Source: Bryobacterales bacterium (lineage in GTDB: Bacteria; Acidobacteriota; Terriglobia; Bryobacterales; Bryobacteraceae). Taken from it: DNA of 37,016 bases. The notes under the pieces were generated by a model that was not told the origin of the DNA, did not search any database, and saw nothing but the letters and a program-made list of their open reading frames with translations. The stretch covers positions 1 to 37,016 of the forward strand of contig JAFAQY010000065.1 in assembly GCA_019261985.1 (NCBI GenBank), written 5' to 3'. Positions 16,063-23,668 of the stretch are shown in pieces (within the stretch, counting starts at the first letter, position 1; every line of letters begins with the position of its first letter). A program made the translations under genes and the position numbers.

Positions 16063-17190
16063 ATGGATTCGCCCCATCCAGAATTCACTTGCAACGTCTG
16101 CGGCGCGAAAAACGGACGGCCGGAGGCTGGGTTTGCAAGAGAGGCCGCGCATTGCGCCGCTTGCGGCTCAAACATGCGGGTCCGTGCGCTGATCGCCCTG
16201 CTCTCGCAGGAGATTTTCGGCGTCCCGATGGCGTTGCCCGAGTTCCCAACCATCAAGGCGATCCGCGGCATTGGCATGAGCGATTCACCCCACCTCGCGT
16301 CGCGCCTTGCGGACAAATTCGATTACACCAACACCTTTTATCATCAGGCCCCCTTTTTCGATGTAACCCAACCGGACGAACGAGACACCGGCCGCTTCGA
16401 CTTCATTCTCTCGAGCGAAGTAATGGAGCACGTCCCTCCGCCGGTGGAGGAAAGCTTTGCGAACATCTGCCGGATGCTGAAGCGCGACGGTCTCCTTCTG
16501 ATGACCACGCCATACACGATCGCCGGTAAGACGGCCGAGCATTATCCGGACCTTTACGAATACGCTTTGGCTTCCCCAGGCGGCAAAACGGTTTTGGTGA
16601 ATCGCCGCCGCGACCGGCAGATCGAGACGTTCGATAACCTGTTGTTTCATGGAGGGCACGGTTCCACTATGGAAGTGCGTGTTTTTAGCGAAGAGTCGCT
16701 AATCGAAACGCTTCGTGGAGCGGGCTTTTGCGAGGTGTACATCGCTACGGCGAATTCGCCGGAGTACGGCATCGAGCACGCCGAGACCTGGTCCTTGCCC
16801 ATCGCTGCGCGCAAAGGACACTTCGCCCGGCCGCCCGCCGAACTGGTCCTACAGTTCCAGCAGGCTAGCCGCCGCATCGAGTTCCTCAGCGGGGAACGGG
16901 ACCGGCTTGTTGGCCTGTATGAACAGATGAAGACGGAATCGGAGTCCCGGCTTCAGTGGGGCCGCAAGTTGGAAGCCGACTTCGAGGAGCGCACCAACTG
17001 GGCTCTAACCTTACAGCAGGAGCGAATCGAAGCCATGAAGGCTTTCGAACACGCCCGCAAGTCCGAAGAAGAAGCCTGGCAGTGCGTTCGGGCTCTCGAA
17101 AAGGAGCTGGACGAAACCCGGTCGCGCAAGGCGGATCTGGAATCACGCCGCTGGACGAAGCTCGGCCGCCGTTTAAACCTTGTCCCGTGA
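16063..17190 (+). CDS. Zinc-ribbon class I methyltransferase with C-terminal coiled coil
   Basis: A 375-residue protein in three parts. Residues 8-36 form a CxxC...CxxC zinc ribbon (Cys10, Cys13, Cys31, Cys34). Residues 60-250 form a SAM-dependent methyltransferase-like domain with the late motif RFDFILSSEVMEHVPPPVEESFANICRMLKRDGLLLMTTPY, while motif I is degenerate (IRGIGMSDSPHLASRLADKF). Residues 265-365 are long amphipathic helices rich in E/R/Q, predicted as coiled coil (QASRRIEFLSGERDRLVGLYEQMKTESES and so on). Similar proteins occur next to glycan genes, where they modify sugars or lipids; the substrate here is unknown. The gene stands alone, ending in a dispersed palindromic repeat. 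Confidence 0.72.
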   Translation: MDSPHPEFTCNVCGAKNGRPEAGFAREAAHCAACGSNMRVRALIALLSQEIFGVPMALPEFPTIKAIRGIGMSDSPHLASRLADKFDYTNTFYHQAPFFDVTQPDERDTGRFDFILSSEVMEHVPPPVEESFANICRMLKRDGLLLMTTPYTIAGKTAEHYPDLYEYALASPGGKTVLVNRRRDRQIETFDNLLFHGGHGSTMEVRVFSEESLIETLRGAGFCEVYIATANSPEYGIEHAETWSLPIAARKGHFARPPAELVLQFQQASRRIEFLSGERDRLVGLYEQMKTESESRLQWGRKLEADFEERTNWALTLQQERIEAMKAFEHARKSEEEAWQCVRALEKELDETRSRKADLESRRWTKLGRRLNLVP

Positions 17191-17195
17191 GCCGC

Positions 17196-17254
17196 TGTGG
17201 GGCAGGCTTGAGCCTGCGGCGGGCTTCAGCCCGCCTGAGCGGTTCTGCAATTAA
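17196..17254. repeat. Dispersed palindromic repeat copy
   Basis: GTGGGGCAGGCTTGAGCCTG is followed by CGGCGGGCTTCAGCCCGCC, then TGAGCGGTTCTGCAATTAA. This is the inverted counterpart of the arrangement at 12322-12390 and 27336-27430 (TTGCRGAAC then palindromes, then CCCCAC). It separates the methyltransferase from the quinoprotein gene and may end transcription. Confidence 0.7.
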
Positions 17255-17296
17255 CCACTACTGACCAAAATCGCCATATTGTATTGAGGTAATATC

Positions 17297-19171
17297 GTGA
17301 CTACACTCAACATGAAGAAAACTGTCTTGTGGACCTCCGCCCTCATCGCCGCCCTCACTCTAATTTCCACGATCATCGCCCAACAGCCGCGTCCAGTGGA
17401 CGCGAAAGTACTCAGAACCGCCGGCACCGCCAAAGACGCTATGCCGGGCGCCTGGCTCACCTACGGCCTGACGCAAACGGAGCAGCGGTACAGCCAGTTA
17501 AAGCAGATCGATGAGTCAAATATCGGCAAGCTGGGCTTGGCGTGGTCGGCGCCGCTCACAACACCCGGAGGCCGCGGCGGCACCGAAGGCACGCCTTTGA
17601 TGTGGAACAACACGATCTACCAAACCATGGACAACAGCATCGTGTACGCGCTCGACGCGCGCACCGGCGAGCAGAAGTGGATGTACGACGCCAAGATCGA
17701 TCCCATCACGCCGAGTCACATGTGCTGCGGCACGCACAACCGCGGGCTCGCCATCTCGGACGGCAAGCTCATCCTGGCCGCCAACGACGCCCGGCTCATC
17801 GCGCTCGATGCGATTAGCGGCAAGGAGTTGTGGCAGAGCAAAGTCGCCGACATTAATCAGTACTACTCGATAACCATCGCGCCGCGCATCGCCGGCGATA
17901 ACGTGATTATCGGTGTAGGCGGAGGCGAATACTTCATCCGCGGCTTCTTCGCGGCCTACAGTCTCAAAGATGGCAAGCTTGCATGGAAGTTCCACACGGT
18001 TCCACCACCGCCGGGCCAGCCGTTTGAGGACAAAGCGCAGGAAGATGCCGCCAAGACCTGGACCGGCGAGTGGGCCAAATACGGCGGCGGCGGGGCGGTG
18101 TGGGACGGCCTCGTGTATGACCCCGAACTCAATCTGGTGATCGCCGGAGTTGGCAACCCGGAGCCATGGCCGGTGGAGATGCGCGGCATGACCAAAGAGA
18201 ACTGGGCGAAGTTCGCCAACCTCTACACCAATTCCATCGTGGCCGTCGACGCCAAGACCGGCAAGCTGAAGTGGTACTACCAAACCGTGCCCAACGACGC
18301 CTGGGATCTTGACGCGGTGGGCGGATTCATCATGGCCGATATCCAGATCGATGGCAAGGCGCGCAAGGTCGTCATGCAGGCTCCCAAGAGCGGTGTGTTC
18401 TACATTATCGACCGTACCAACGGCCAGTTCATCTCGGCCGAGCCGTTCGTGCCGATCAACTGGGCCACCAGCTTCGATAAGAAAAACAATGGCCGGCCGG
18501 TTATCAATCCCGATGCCTTCTACGATCAGAACAAGGCCGTCATGATTTACCCCGGCGGAGGTGGCGCGCACAACTGGGCGCCCATGTCCTACAATCCGAA
18601 CGCCGGGTTGGTCTACCTGCCCTACACCGCCGGGAGCTACAACTTCGTTGCCGCGCCGGAACCAAACCCGAAGGCTGGCGGTGGCGCGCATGGTTTAGGC
18701 TTCGGTGGCGGCAAGGAAAGGCAGACCCCAATGCCGATCTGGGGGCCTGACAACGTGGGCCGCGGCGGCCTCCAGGCGCGCGATCCAAAAACGAATCAGA
18801 TCAAGTGGGTGAAGACCGGAAGAGGCGGCAACATAGGCGGCGGCACGCTGACCACGGCGAGCAATCTCGTCTTCCAAACGGCCGGCACAACGCTCTACGC
18901 CTACAAGGCGGATACAGGCGACGAACTGCTGGCGGTGCCCTTCAACCTCGGTGGTCCGGCTCCGCCGATCACCTACATGGTCGACAATACACAGTACGTC
19001 GGGTTCGCCACCCGCACGCATTTTTTGGCGATGAAGGTCGGCGGCACGGAGAAAATGCCCGACGCTCCTCCGCCCGCCGGTTTCGGGCGCGGTAAGGGCG
19101 ATCCCAAGGCCGCGCCCGCGCCTCCTCCGCCGGACGCCGGCAAGGAACTGCACGGTCAAGGCAAGCAATAA
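17297..19171 (+). CDS. PQQ-dependent dehydrogenase-like quinoprotein (no haem domain)
   Basis: A 624-residue exported eight-bladed propeller of the quinoprotein alcohol/glucose dehydrogenase family, which oxidises alcohols or sugars in the periplasm using PQQ. The signal peptide is TVLWTSALIAALTLISTIIAQQ. Typical parts are GAWLTYGLTQTEQRYSQLKQIDESNIGKLGLAW, repeated ALDARTGEQKWMYD-type blade ends, the vicinal Cys143-Cys144 (MCCGTHNRG) and NDAWDLDAVGG with a candidate catalytic Asp. No CxxCH haem motif is present and the tail is Pro/Ala/Gly-rich (PKAAPAPPPPDAGKELHGQGKQ), so electrons must leave to a separate cytochrome. GTG 17297 is preceded by GAGGT at good spacing; ATG 17312 is an alternative. 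A DUF6152 gene follows by 55 bases. Confidence 0.88.
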   Translation: MTTLNMKKTVLWTSALIAALTLISTIIAQQPRPVDAKVLRTAGTAKDAMPGAWLTYGLTQTEQRYSQLKQIDESNIGKLGLAWSAPLTTPGGRGGTEGTPLMWNNTIYQTMDNSIVYALDARTGEQKWMYDAKIDPITPSHMCCGTHNRGLAISDGKLILAANDARLIALDAISGKELWQSKVADINQYYSITIAPRIAGDNVIIGVGGGEYFIRGFFAAYSLKDGKLAWKFHTVPPPPGQPFEDKAQEDAAKTWTGEWAKYGGGGAVWDGLVYDPELNLVIAGVGNPEPWPVEMRGMTKENWAKFANLYTNSIVAVDAKTGKLKWYYQTVPNDAWDLDAVGGFIMADIQIDGKARKVVMQAPKSGVFYIIDRTNGQFISAEPFVPINWATSFDKKNNGRPVINPDAFYDQNKAVMIYPGGGGAHNWAPMSYNPNAGLVYLPYTAGSYNFVAAPEPNPKAGGGAHGLGFGGGKERQTPMPIWGPDNVGRGGLQARDPKTNQIKWVKTGRGGNIGGGTLTTASNLVFQTAGTTLYAYKADTGDELLAVPFNLGGPAPPITYMVDNTQYVGFATRTHFLAMKVGGTEKMPDAPPPAGFGRGKGDPKAAPAPPPPDAGKELHGQGKQ

Positions 19172-19226
19172 TTCAGGTGGCGCGCCTATAATGAGTTCGT
19201 AAGAAAAGCCAGACCGAGGTTTTTGA

Positions 19227-19700
19227 ATGCGACTCTCCAGCAACGCGCCGCCAAACGCGTCGGGTGCGGCGCGATTGCCGCGGATTCATCACGCCGCTCT
19301 GATTGGAGCGTTCCTGACGGCGTCTCTTCTCGCTGTTCCCATGTGGGCGCATCATGGGTCGACGGGATTCGACCGGAATAAACGAGTTCATTTAGTCGGA
19401 AAGGTTAGCCTGCTGGAGTGGAGCAATCCGCATGTAGTAATTCACCTCGATGTGGGCGGAGCGGACGGGAAGATCGATACGTGGCTGGTGAACACTATTC
19501 CTCCGAACACCGCGCGGAGGCAGGGCTCTTCGAAGGATTCGTTCGAGGTAGGAACGGAGATCTCCGTCGACGGCTATCAGGCAAGTGATGGATCGAATCA
19601 CGTCAACGGCGTCATCATTGTGCTCCCGGATGGAAAGAAGATTGTAACTCCCGATTGCTTCGATAATGGGCCGGGTTGCTACCGGCCGGCCGGCCGGTAA
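19227..19700 (+). CDS. DUF6152 family exported protein
   Basis: A 157-residue protein with an N-terminal export signal (AALIGAFLTASLLAVPMWAHH). The mature part begins AHHGSTGFDRNKRVHLVGKVSLLEWSNPHVVIHLDV, the hallmark start of DUF6152 (AHH..FD...L.G.V....W.NPH). The biochemical role is unknown; members are often found beside quinoproteins in Acidobacteriota, as here. Later residues include a CFDNGPGC pair of cysteines near the C-terminus. GAGGT lies just upstream of ATG 19227. Likely co-transcribed with the quinoprotein gene. Confidence 0.78.
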   Translation: MRLSSNAPPNASGAARLPRIHHAALIGAFLTASLLAVPMWAHHGSTGFDRNKRVHLVGKVSLLEWSNPHVVIHLDVGGADGKIDTWLVNTIPPNTARRQGSSKDSFEVGTEISVDGYQASDGSNHVNGVIIVLPDGKKIVTPDCFDNGPGCYRPAGR

Positions 19701-19776
19701 GGCAACCGTATCCGGTAGGCTCCACGTGCTCTCCCCCTGAGCCTTGGAGGATGCCGTCGTGGTGAGATAGTACCGG
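19701..19776 (+). promoter_or_regulatory. Possible structured leader of the DUF202 gene
   Basis: CCGGTA (19712-19717) can pair with TACCGG (19771-19776), the six bases directly before the start codon. GGCTC (19718-19722) can pair with GAGCC (19739-19743) inside it. GTATCC, overlapping the first arm, could instead pair with GGATGC near 19749, so two exclusive folds exist. The fold would hide the start region. No known riboswitch class is recognised. Confidence 0.3.
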
Positions 19777-20178
19777 ATGACCGGCCCGGCAACGATCGGA
19801 GCTTCAGACTATTTAGCCGCCGAACGAACATTTCTCGCGTGGATCCGCACCGGTCTTGCGCTTATGGGGTTCGGTTTCGTGGTCGCCCGTTTCGGCCTGT
19901 TTCTGGAGGTGCTGCAGGCGGAGCAGCACACTCGTCAAGCGCACTCCTACGGTCTGTCGTTCTGGTTTGGCACTGGTCTAATCGTGCTCGGAGTGTTGGT
20001 TAACATCCTGTCCGCATTCAGCCACATTCGTCTGGTGCATCAATTGGAGCGCGGCGGTCCTCCCGCGCATCGTCTCTCCACGCTGGCTGTGGCCGTTTCA
20101 ATAATTCTGGCCGTACTCGGGATGGTGATGGCGGCGTACCTGATCTGGGTTCGCGATCCGGCTACGGCGCATGCGTGA
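19777..20178 (+). CDS. DUF202 small membrane protein
   Basis: A 133-residue inner-membrane protein with three predicted helices (about 28-48, 65-87 and 100-125). The N-terminal block DYLAAERTFLAWIRTGLALMGFGFVVARFGLFL is the family signature of DUF202 (YidH type). The function of these proteins is unknown. It is followed after 18 bases by the DUF302 gene on the same strand. No ordinary ribosome binding site sits near ATG 19777, where the possible leader fold ends. Confidence 0.88.
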   Translation: MTGPATIGASDYLAAERTFLAWIRTGLALMGFGFVVARFGLFLEVLQAEQHTRQAHSYGLSFWFGTGLIVLGVLVNILSAFSHIRLVHQLERGGPPAHRLSTLAVAVSIILAVLGMVMAAYLIWVRDPATAHA

Positions 20179-20196
20179 ACGGTAACGGAGGAATTC

Positions 20197-20592
20197 GTGG
20201 CATCCGAACCCAACAATGGCATCATCTCGATACCGAGTCGTCACTCGGTAGATGAGACCGTAAAAAAGGCTGAAAGTGCCTTCGCTGCGAAAGGCATCAA
20301 ACTATTTTGTCTAGTCGATCACAGCGGAGAGGCTGAAAAAGCCGGAATGCAAATGCCGCCGGCCAAGTTACTAATTTTCGGCAGCCCCAAAGCGGGCACG
20401 CCCGTTATGCTCGCCGCCCCTAGCATTGCACTTGATCTTCCCTTGAAGATGTTGGTTTGGCAAGATAGCTATGGCAAGGTCTGGGTTTCGTATAACAGCA
20501 CCAGCTATTTAAAGGAACGACACGGCGTCTCGCAGGAGCGGATCCAGAATATAGCTGGCATTGACGCGTTGGCGGCCACCGCGGCTGCCTGA
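20197..20592 (+). CDS. DUF302 protein
   Basis: A 131-residue soluble protein of the DUF302 family. The pattern SVDETVKKAESAFAAKGIKLFCLVDHSGEAEKAGMQMPPAKLLIFGSPKAGTPVMLAAPSIALDLPLKMLVWQDSYGKVWVSYN covers nearly the whole length. The family has a ferredoxin-like fold of unknown role and often occurs with small membrane proteins, as with DUF202 here. The GTG start at 20197 is chosen for the GGAGG at 20187-20191. Last gene of a short DUF202-DUF302 unit. Confidence 0.9.
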   Translation: MASEPNNGIISIPSRHSVDETVKKAESAFAAKGIKLFCLVDHSGEAEKAGMQMPPAKLLIFGSPKAGTPVMLAAPSIALDLPLKMLVWQDSYGKVWVSYNSTSYLKERHGVSQERIQNIAGIDALAATAAA

Positions 20593-20847
20593 ATCCACGC
20601 CGCGCCCCGGCGAGTCGGGTTCAACCTTCCCGCGAGTAATCAAGCTGCGGTCGATCCGCTAACCTCCCGCGGCAGGAATCGGTTCCCGCAGGATTGGCGT
20701 ATCCACAGTCAACTCCCGGCATTTCCGCGATGAATTCCTCGCGGCCCCATGACGGCCACTATGGGGCTTACGATCTCGTGGGATGTCGCGAGGGTGGGCC
20801 CGTTCCGTATTCGCGCCAACGGTGCCGCTGAGGAGCCATTGTTTTTT
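20593..20847 (+). other. Gene-free interval holding a solitary CRISPR-repeat-like element, hairpins and a T-run
   Basis: No coding region is supported between the DUF302 stop and the rhodanese stop. The interval holds a near-exact CRISPR repeat copy (20721-20750), an 8-base hairpin directly after it (20743-20750 with 20761-20768 including a wobble), a weaker CTCG..CGAG stem at 20775-20792, and a T6 run at 20842-20847. The T-run is on the plus strand, so it could end a plus-strand transcript. Whether that is the DUF202-DUF302 mRNA or a separate small RNA is open. Confidence 0.5.
20721..20750 (+). repeat. Solitary CRISPR-repeat-like sequence outside the array
   Basis: Read on the plus strand, these 30 bases match the first 30 bases of the reverse-complemented array repeat at 28 positions. 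The differences are C for A at position 18 and C for T at position 27. The last six repeat bases are not conserved (only one match). The hairpin arms CCGCGA and TCGCGG and the central GAATTC are kept. No second repeat is found one spacer length away on either side. The chance of a 28/30 match in unrelated DNA of this size is negligible, so common origin with the array repeat is firm; function is not. Confidence 0.85.
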
Positions 20848-21183
20848 CTAATACCGCGGAATCGAGGAGTCCACGCTTAGGCTCCAGGCCTCGATGCCGC
20901 CGGACATGCTTTGGCAGTTTTCGATGCCCTGCTCGCGAAGCCAGTTTGCTACGTTCAGACTGCGAATCCCGTGGTGGCAATACACGATCAGAGCGCCTTC
21001 ATCCGCACGCGCTTCCAGGGTCTGGAGCGCGGCGGGAATGGCGCGCATCGGAATCAGCTCCGCTCCTTCCAGGCGGGCGAGCGCGTATTCGTGCGGCTCG
21101 CGGACGTCGATCAGGCGCAGCGGCTCCCCGGCATCGCGGCGGGCCTTGATGTCGCGCGGCGAGGCTTCCAATGGCAGAGGCAT
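20848..21183 (-). CDS. Rhodanese-like sulfurtransferase domain protein
   Basis: A 111-residue single-domain rhodanese. LIDVREPHEYALARLEGAELIPM (24-46) is the CH2A-type entry motif, and the active-site Cys69 lies in VYCHHGIRSLNVANWLREQG. The last conserved block is MSGGIEAWSLSVDSSIPRY. Such proteins carry sulfane sulfur on the cysteine for thiolation or detoxification in the cytoplasm. The gene is divergent from a small ORF that begins 18 bases away. Confidence 0.93.
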   Translation of the reverse strand: MPLPLEASPRDIKARRDAGEPLRLIDVREPHEYALARLEGAELIPMRAIPAALQTLEARADEGALIVYCHHGIRSLNVANWLREQGIENCQSMSGGIEAWSLSVDSSIPRY

Positions 21184-21201
21184 AAGCGTACACTAATCAT
21201 T

Positions 21202-21390
21202 GTGGCAAAGGGAAAAGAGCGCTATTCAAAATCGGTGGCCGATCGAATCAAACGCGCCCTGCGCCGAATCGCGAGGCGGCCGCCCGAACCGGAGCACCCG
21301 GACGATCCGTACGCGCTAGTCGGGGCGCCGAAAAAGCCGCGAACTCCGCTGCGGGGTTTGGCCGCGGCCGTCGATCCCGAGCGGGACTGA
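21202..21390 (+). CDS. Small basic hypothetical protein
   Basis: A 62-residue ORF starting at GTG 21202 (VAKGKERYSKSVADRIKRALRRI...). The N-terminal half is a strongly basic amphipathic helix, followed by PEPEHPDDPYALVGAPKKPRTPLRGLAAAVDPERD. I do not recognise a family. It fills the gap between two minus-strand genes, is divergent from the rhodanese gene and has a compact charge pattern, so I consider it likely real. The upstream reading frame stays open but overlaps the rhodanese gene antisense and is probably a shadow. Confidence 0.5.
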   Translation: MAKGKERYSKSVADRIKRALRRIARRPPEPEHPDDPYALVGAPKKPRTPLRGLAAAVDPERD

Positions 21391-21417
21391 AGCAACTCCG
21401 CCGCGGGATGGCGGCTA

Positions 21418-22113
21418 TTACACCGCCTCCGCCGTCTCCTCCACCACGCGCCCATCGAATAAATGGACGGACCGGTCGGCATACCGCGCATATCTCGGGT
21501 CGTGGGTTACGATGCAGATCGTCGAGCCCGCGCGGTGCAGTTCGCGGAGAAGGTCCATGACCTGCTCGCCATTCGCGGAGTCCAGATTTCCGGTCGGCTC
21601 ATCCGCCAACAAAATAGAAGGATCGCCGCCGAGGGCGCGGGCAACGGCCACGCGCTGTTGCTGACCGCCGGACAACTGGGATGGATAATGCTTCACGCGA
21701 TGGCTCATACCTACGCGCTCGAGCGCATCGTGAACGCGTTTTTTGCGCTCGGATGAAGGCATGCCTCGATAGGTCAGCGGAAGCTCGACATTCTCGTAAA
21801 CGGTCAGGTCGCCGATTAAGTTGAACGCTTGGAAGATGAATCCGATTTCGCGGTTGCGAATTCGCGCACGCTCGGAAAGCTTCAGCCCCTGCACGGGGTT
21901 ACCGTTGAGCGTGTAACTGCCCTCCGAGGGCGAATCCAACAGGCCCAGGATGGCCAGCAGGGTCGATTTTCCGCACCCCGAAGGTCCGGCGATGGAGATA
22001 TACTCGCCCTTATTAATATCCAGGTGAATGCCGGACAACGCGTGCGTCTCCACCTCGTCGGTCACGAAAACTTTCGTTACGGATTCCAGATGGATCAAAG
22101 ACTCTGCCATCAT
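21418..22113 (-). CDS. MacB/LolD-type ABC transporter ATP-binding protein
   Basis: A 231-residue ATPase. Walker A is GPSGCGKST (43-51), the Q-loop is FIFQAFNLIGDLTVYENVELPL, the signature is LSGGQQQRVAVARAL, Walker B plus D-loop is ILLADEPTGNLD, and the switch His is in IVTHDPRYARYAD. The FNLIGDLTVYENVELPLTYRGM segment is typical of the MacB/LolD/FtsE subgroup that drives mechanotransmission through FtsX-like permeases. It lies seven bases after the adaptor gene with AGGAG before the start (ATG 22113 or 22110). No permease gene is found downstream: the next feature is on the opposite strand. Confidence 0.94.
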   Translation of the reverse strand: MMAESLIHLESVTKVFVTDEVETHALSGIHLDINKGEYISIAGPSGCGKSTLLAILGLLDSPSEGSYTLNGNPVQGLKLSERARIRNREIGFIFQAFNLIGDLTVYENVELPLTYRGMPSSERKKRVHDALERVGMSHRVKHYPSQLSGGQQQRVAVARALGGDPSILLADEPTGNLDSANGEQVMDLLRELHRAGSTICIVTHDPRYARYADRSVHLFDGRVVEETAEAV

Positions 22114-22120
22114 ATTCTCC

Positions 22121-23374
22121 TTAATTTAGCCGGATGCGCGAACTCTGGTCCTGCGAGGACATGTCGGACAGGATAACCTGATCCCCCACTTTCAATCCGT
22201 CCACCACTTCGATGGAGTTCACAGAGCTTCGCCCCAATTTCACCGGCACGCGCGAGGCGCCCTTCCCGTCTTCCTCCAGTTTGAACAAGCTCACCTGACT
22301 GTTCGGCTGCCCGAATACCGGACGCCCAACATACACCACGTCGGGCAAGCGCTCAATCTCCACCGTTCCATCCACGCTCAAGTCCGGTACCGCGCCGGGC
22401 GGCAAAGGCCCTTCGAGCTTGCAGTCCACTGTGCGGGTGCCATTCACCACGTTCGGATCAATTCGTATTACGTGGCCAGGGATGATTCCGTTCCGTGTAT
22501 CGATTTGGGCCACCTGCCCCAACTGGACATCTTTCGCCTGGGTCTCCGCTATTTTGATCTCGGCTTTCAGCTTCCAAGGCTGTGCGACCTTAGCCAGCAC
22601 GTCACCGGTACGGACGCGCTGACCCGGCTGGAGCGTAATTTCCTGGACCACGCCTTCAATCCCGGCCCGAACGCTGAGCTCGCCCACCTGCTGTTTCTTC
22701 AATTGCTGCGCGGCGCGCAGTTTATCGATCTGCACCTGTTTTGCATCCATCTGCGCGCTGATCGATTCGGACATGATCTCAAGCCGCTTCTGCTCAATCT
22801 CGTACTTCTGCTTGAGCTGCTCCCATTTGGAGGTCGAGAGCTTAGCATCGATTTCGCTCTTGAGCTGCATTTTCAGCAACTGCTGGTCCTTATCTTTGGT
22901 AATTTCGGCTTGGCGCATATCGCTGGCGACCGTCGCCACCAGGGACTGCTGATCCAAACGCTGGCTTTCCAGCCGCACGCGAGTATCGGCCAAATCGGCC
23001 TCGGCCTGCTTCACCTGCCATTCAAAATCGTTCGCGGCGAGCTCCATGTCCGGATTGCTTAATACCACCAAAATCGTCTCCGGTTTCACTTTCGCCCCGG
23101 AATTCACGAGAACCTTGCTGACCTGACCCTCGGAGTTGGCCGGAATCCAAACGATGTCCTCGGGAATGAGCGTTCCGATGCCCTTGACGTCGCGGAGCAT
23201 GGGTCCACGCTTGACGGTATCGACCCAGACGGTCGCCCGCTCGACCGACGGAGCAGCCTGAGGGAGCTTGTAAATCCGCCAACCCACGACGCCCAGCACG
23301 GCCAGCACGATAATCAGGTAGATCGCCAGCCTGATCCGTTTGCGTCTGGCTACGCCCTCTCGCTTGATATCCAT
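22121..23374 (-). CDS. MacA/HlyD-like periplasmic adaptor protein
   Basis: A 417-residue membrane fusion protein when started at ATG 23374, which has AGGAG seven bases upstream; an in-frame ATG at 23404 lacks this. The parts in order are a basic N-tail, one membrane helix (IRLAIYLIIVLAVLGVVGWRIY), a lipoyl half-motif (GTLIPEDIVWIPANSEGQVSKVLVNSGAKVKPETILVVLSNPD), a long coiled-coil hairpin (about 120-240), the second lipoyl half (GVVQEITLQPGQRVRTGDVLAKVAQPWKLKAEIKI) and beta-barrel domains ending in VPVKLGRSSVNSIEVVDGLKVGDQVILSDM. It would bridge an inner-membrane transporter to the periplasm or an outer-membrane channel, together with the ATPase encoded next. Confidence 0.9.
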   Translation of the reverse strand: MDIKREGVARRKRIRLAIYLIIVLAVLGVVGWRIYKLPQAAPSVERATVWVDTVKRGPMLRDVKGIGTLIPEDIVWIPANSEGQVSKVLVNSGAKVKPETILVVLSNPDMELAANDFEWQVKQAEADLADTRVRLESQRLDQQSLVATVASDMRQAEITKDKDQQLLKMQLKSEIDAKLSTSKWEQLKQKYEIEQKRLEIMSESISAQMDAKQVQIDKLRAAQQLKKQQVGELSVRAGIEGVVQEITLQPGQRVRTGDVLAKVAQPWKLKAEIKIAETQAKDVQLGQVAQIDTRNGIIPGHVIRIDPNVVNGTRTVDCKLEGPLPPGAVPDLSVDGTVEIERLPDVVYVGRPVFGQPNSQVSLFKLEEDGKGASRVPVKLGRSSVNSIEVVDGLKVGDQVILSDMSSQDQSSRIRLN

Positions 23375-23534
23375 AGTTGTGCTCCTGCGCAATCGGGGTT
23401 CCACGCCCTTCGGCGGAATCCCATGTAACCAATAATAAGCAGGTATTGGATTTACGCGGCGATTGAGGACGCCGCTGATGAGTGGACCAGGGAAAGAAAT
23501 CGTCCGGTCATGGGACGGCGTGTGTCACTCCAAA

Positions 23535-23580
23535 GTGGGGCAGGTTGCCAACCTGCGCCGGCTTGCCAAGCCGGCTGCTA
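23535..23580. repeat. Dispersed palindromic repeat copy
   Basis: GTGGGGCAGGTTGCCAACCTG is immediately followed by CGCCGGCTTGCCAAGCCGGC (the first is given without its last base). Both use TTGCCAA-type loops as at 14561-14602. The flanking bases 23590-23660 are a low-complexity C-rich stretch with repeated CCCCTAG/CTGGCCCC words. The repeat lies in the 294-base gap between the adaptor and the GT-C-like gene; nothing else is seen there. Confidence 0.6.
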
Positions 23581-23668
23581 ATGGAGGGCCCAAACGGAAG
23601 GCACCCTGGCCCCTAGGCTTGTCCGCCAGCTAGCCCCGGACCCTAGCCCCTGGCCCCGGCAGCCACCA

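Noticed and set aside
17516-18691. Long minus-strand frame antisense to the quinoprotein gene
   Set aside because: It is a mirror of a GC-rich coding region with no motif; the plus-strand gene has clear quinoprotein features.
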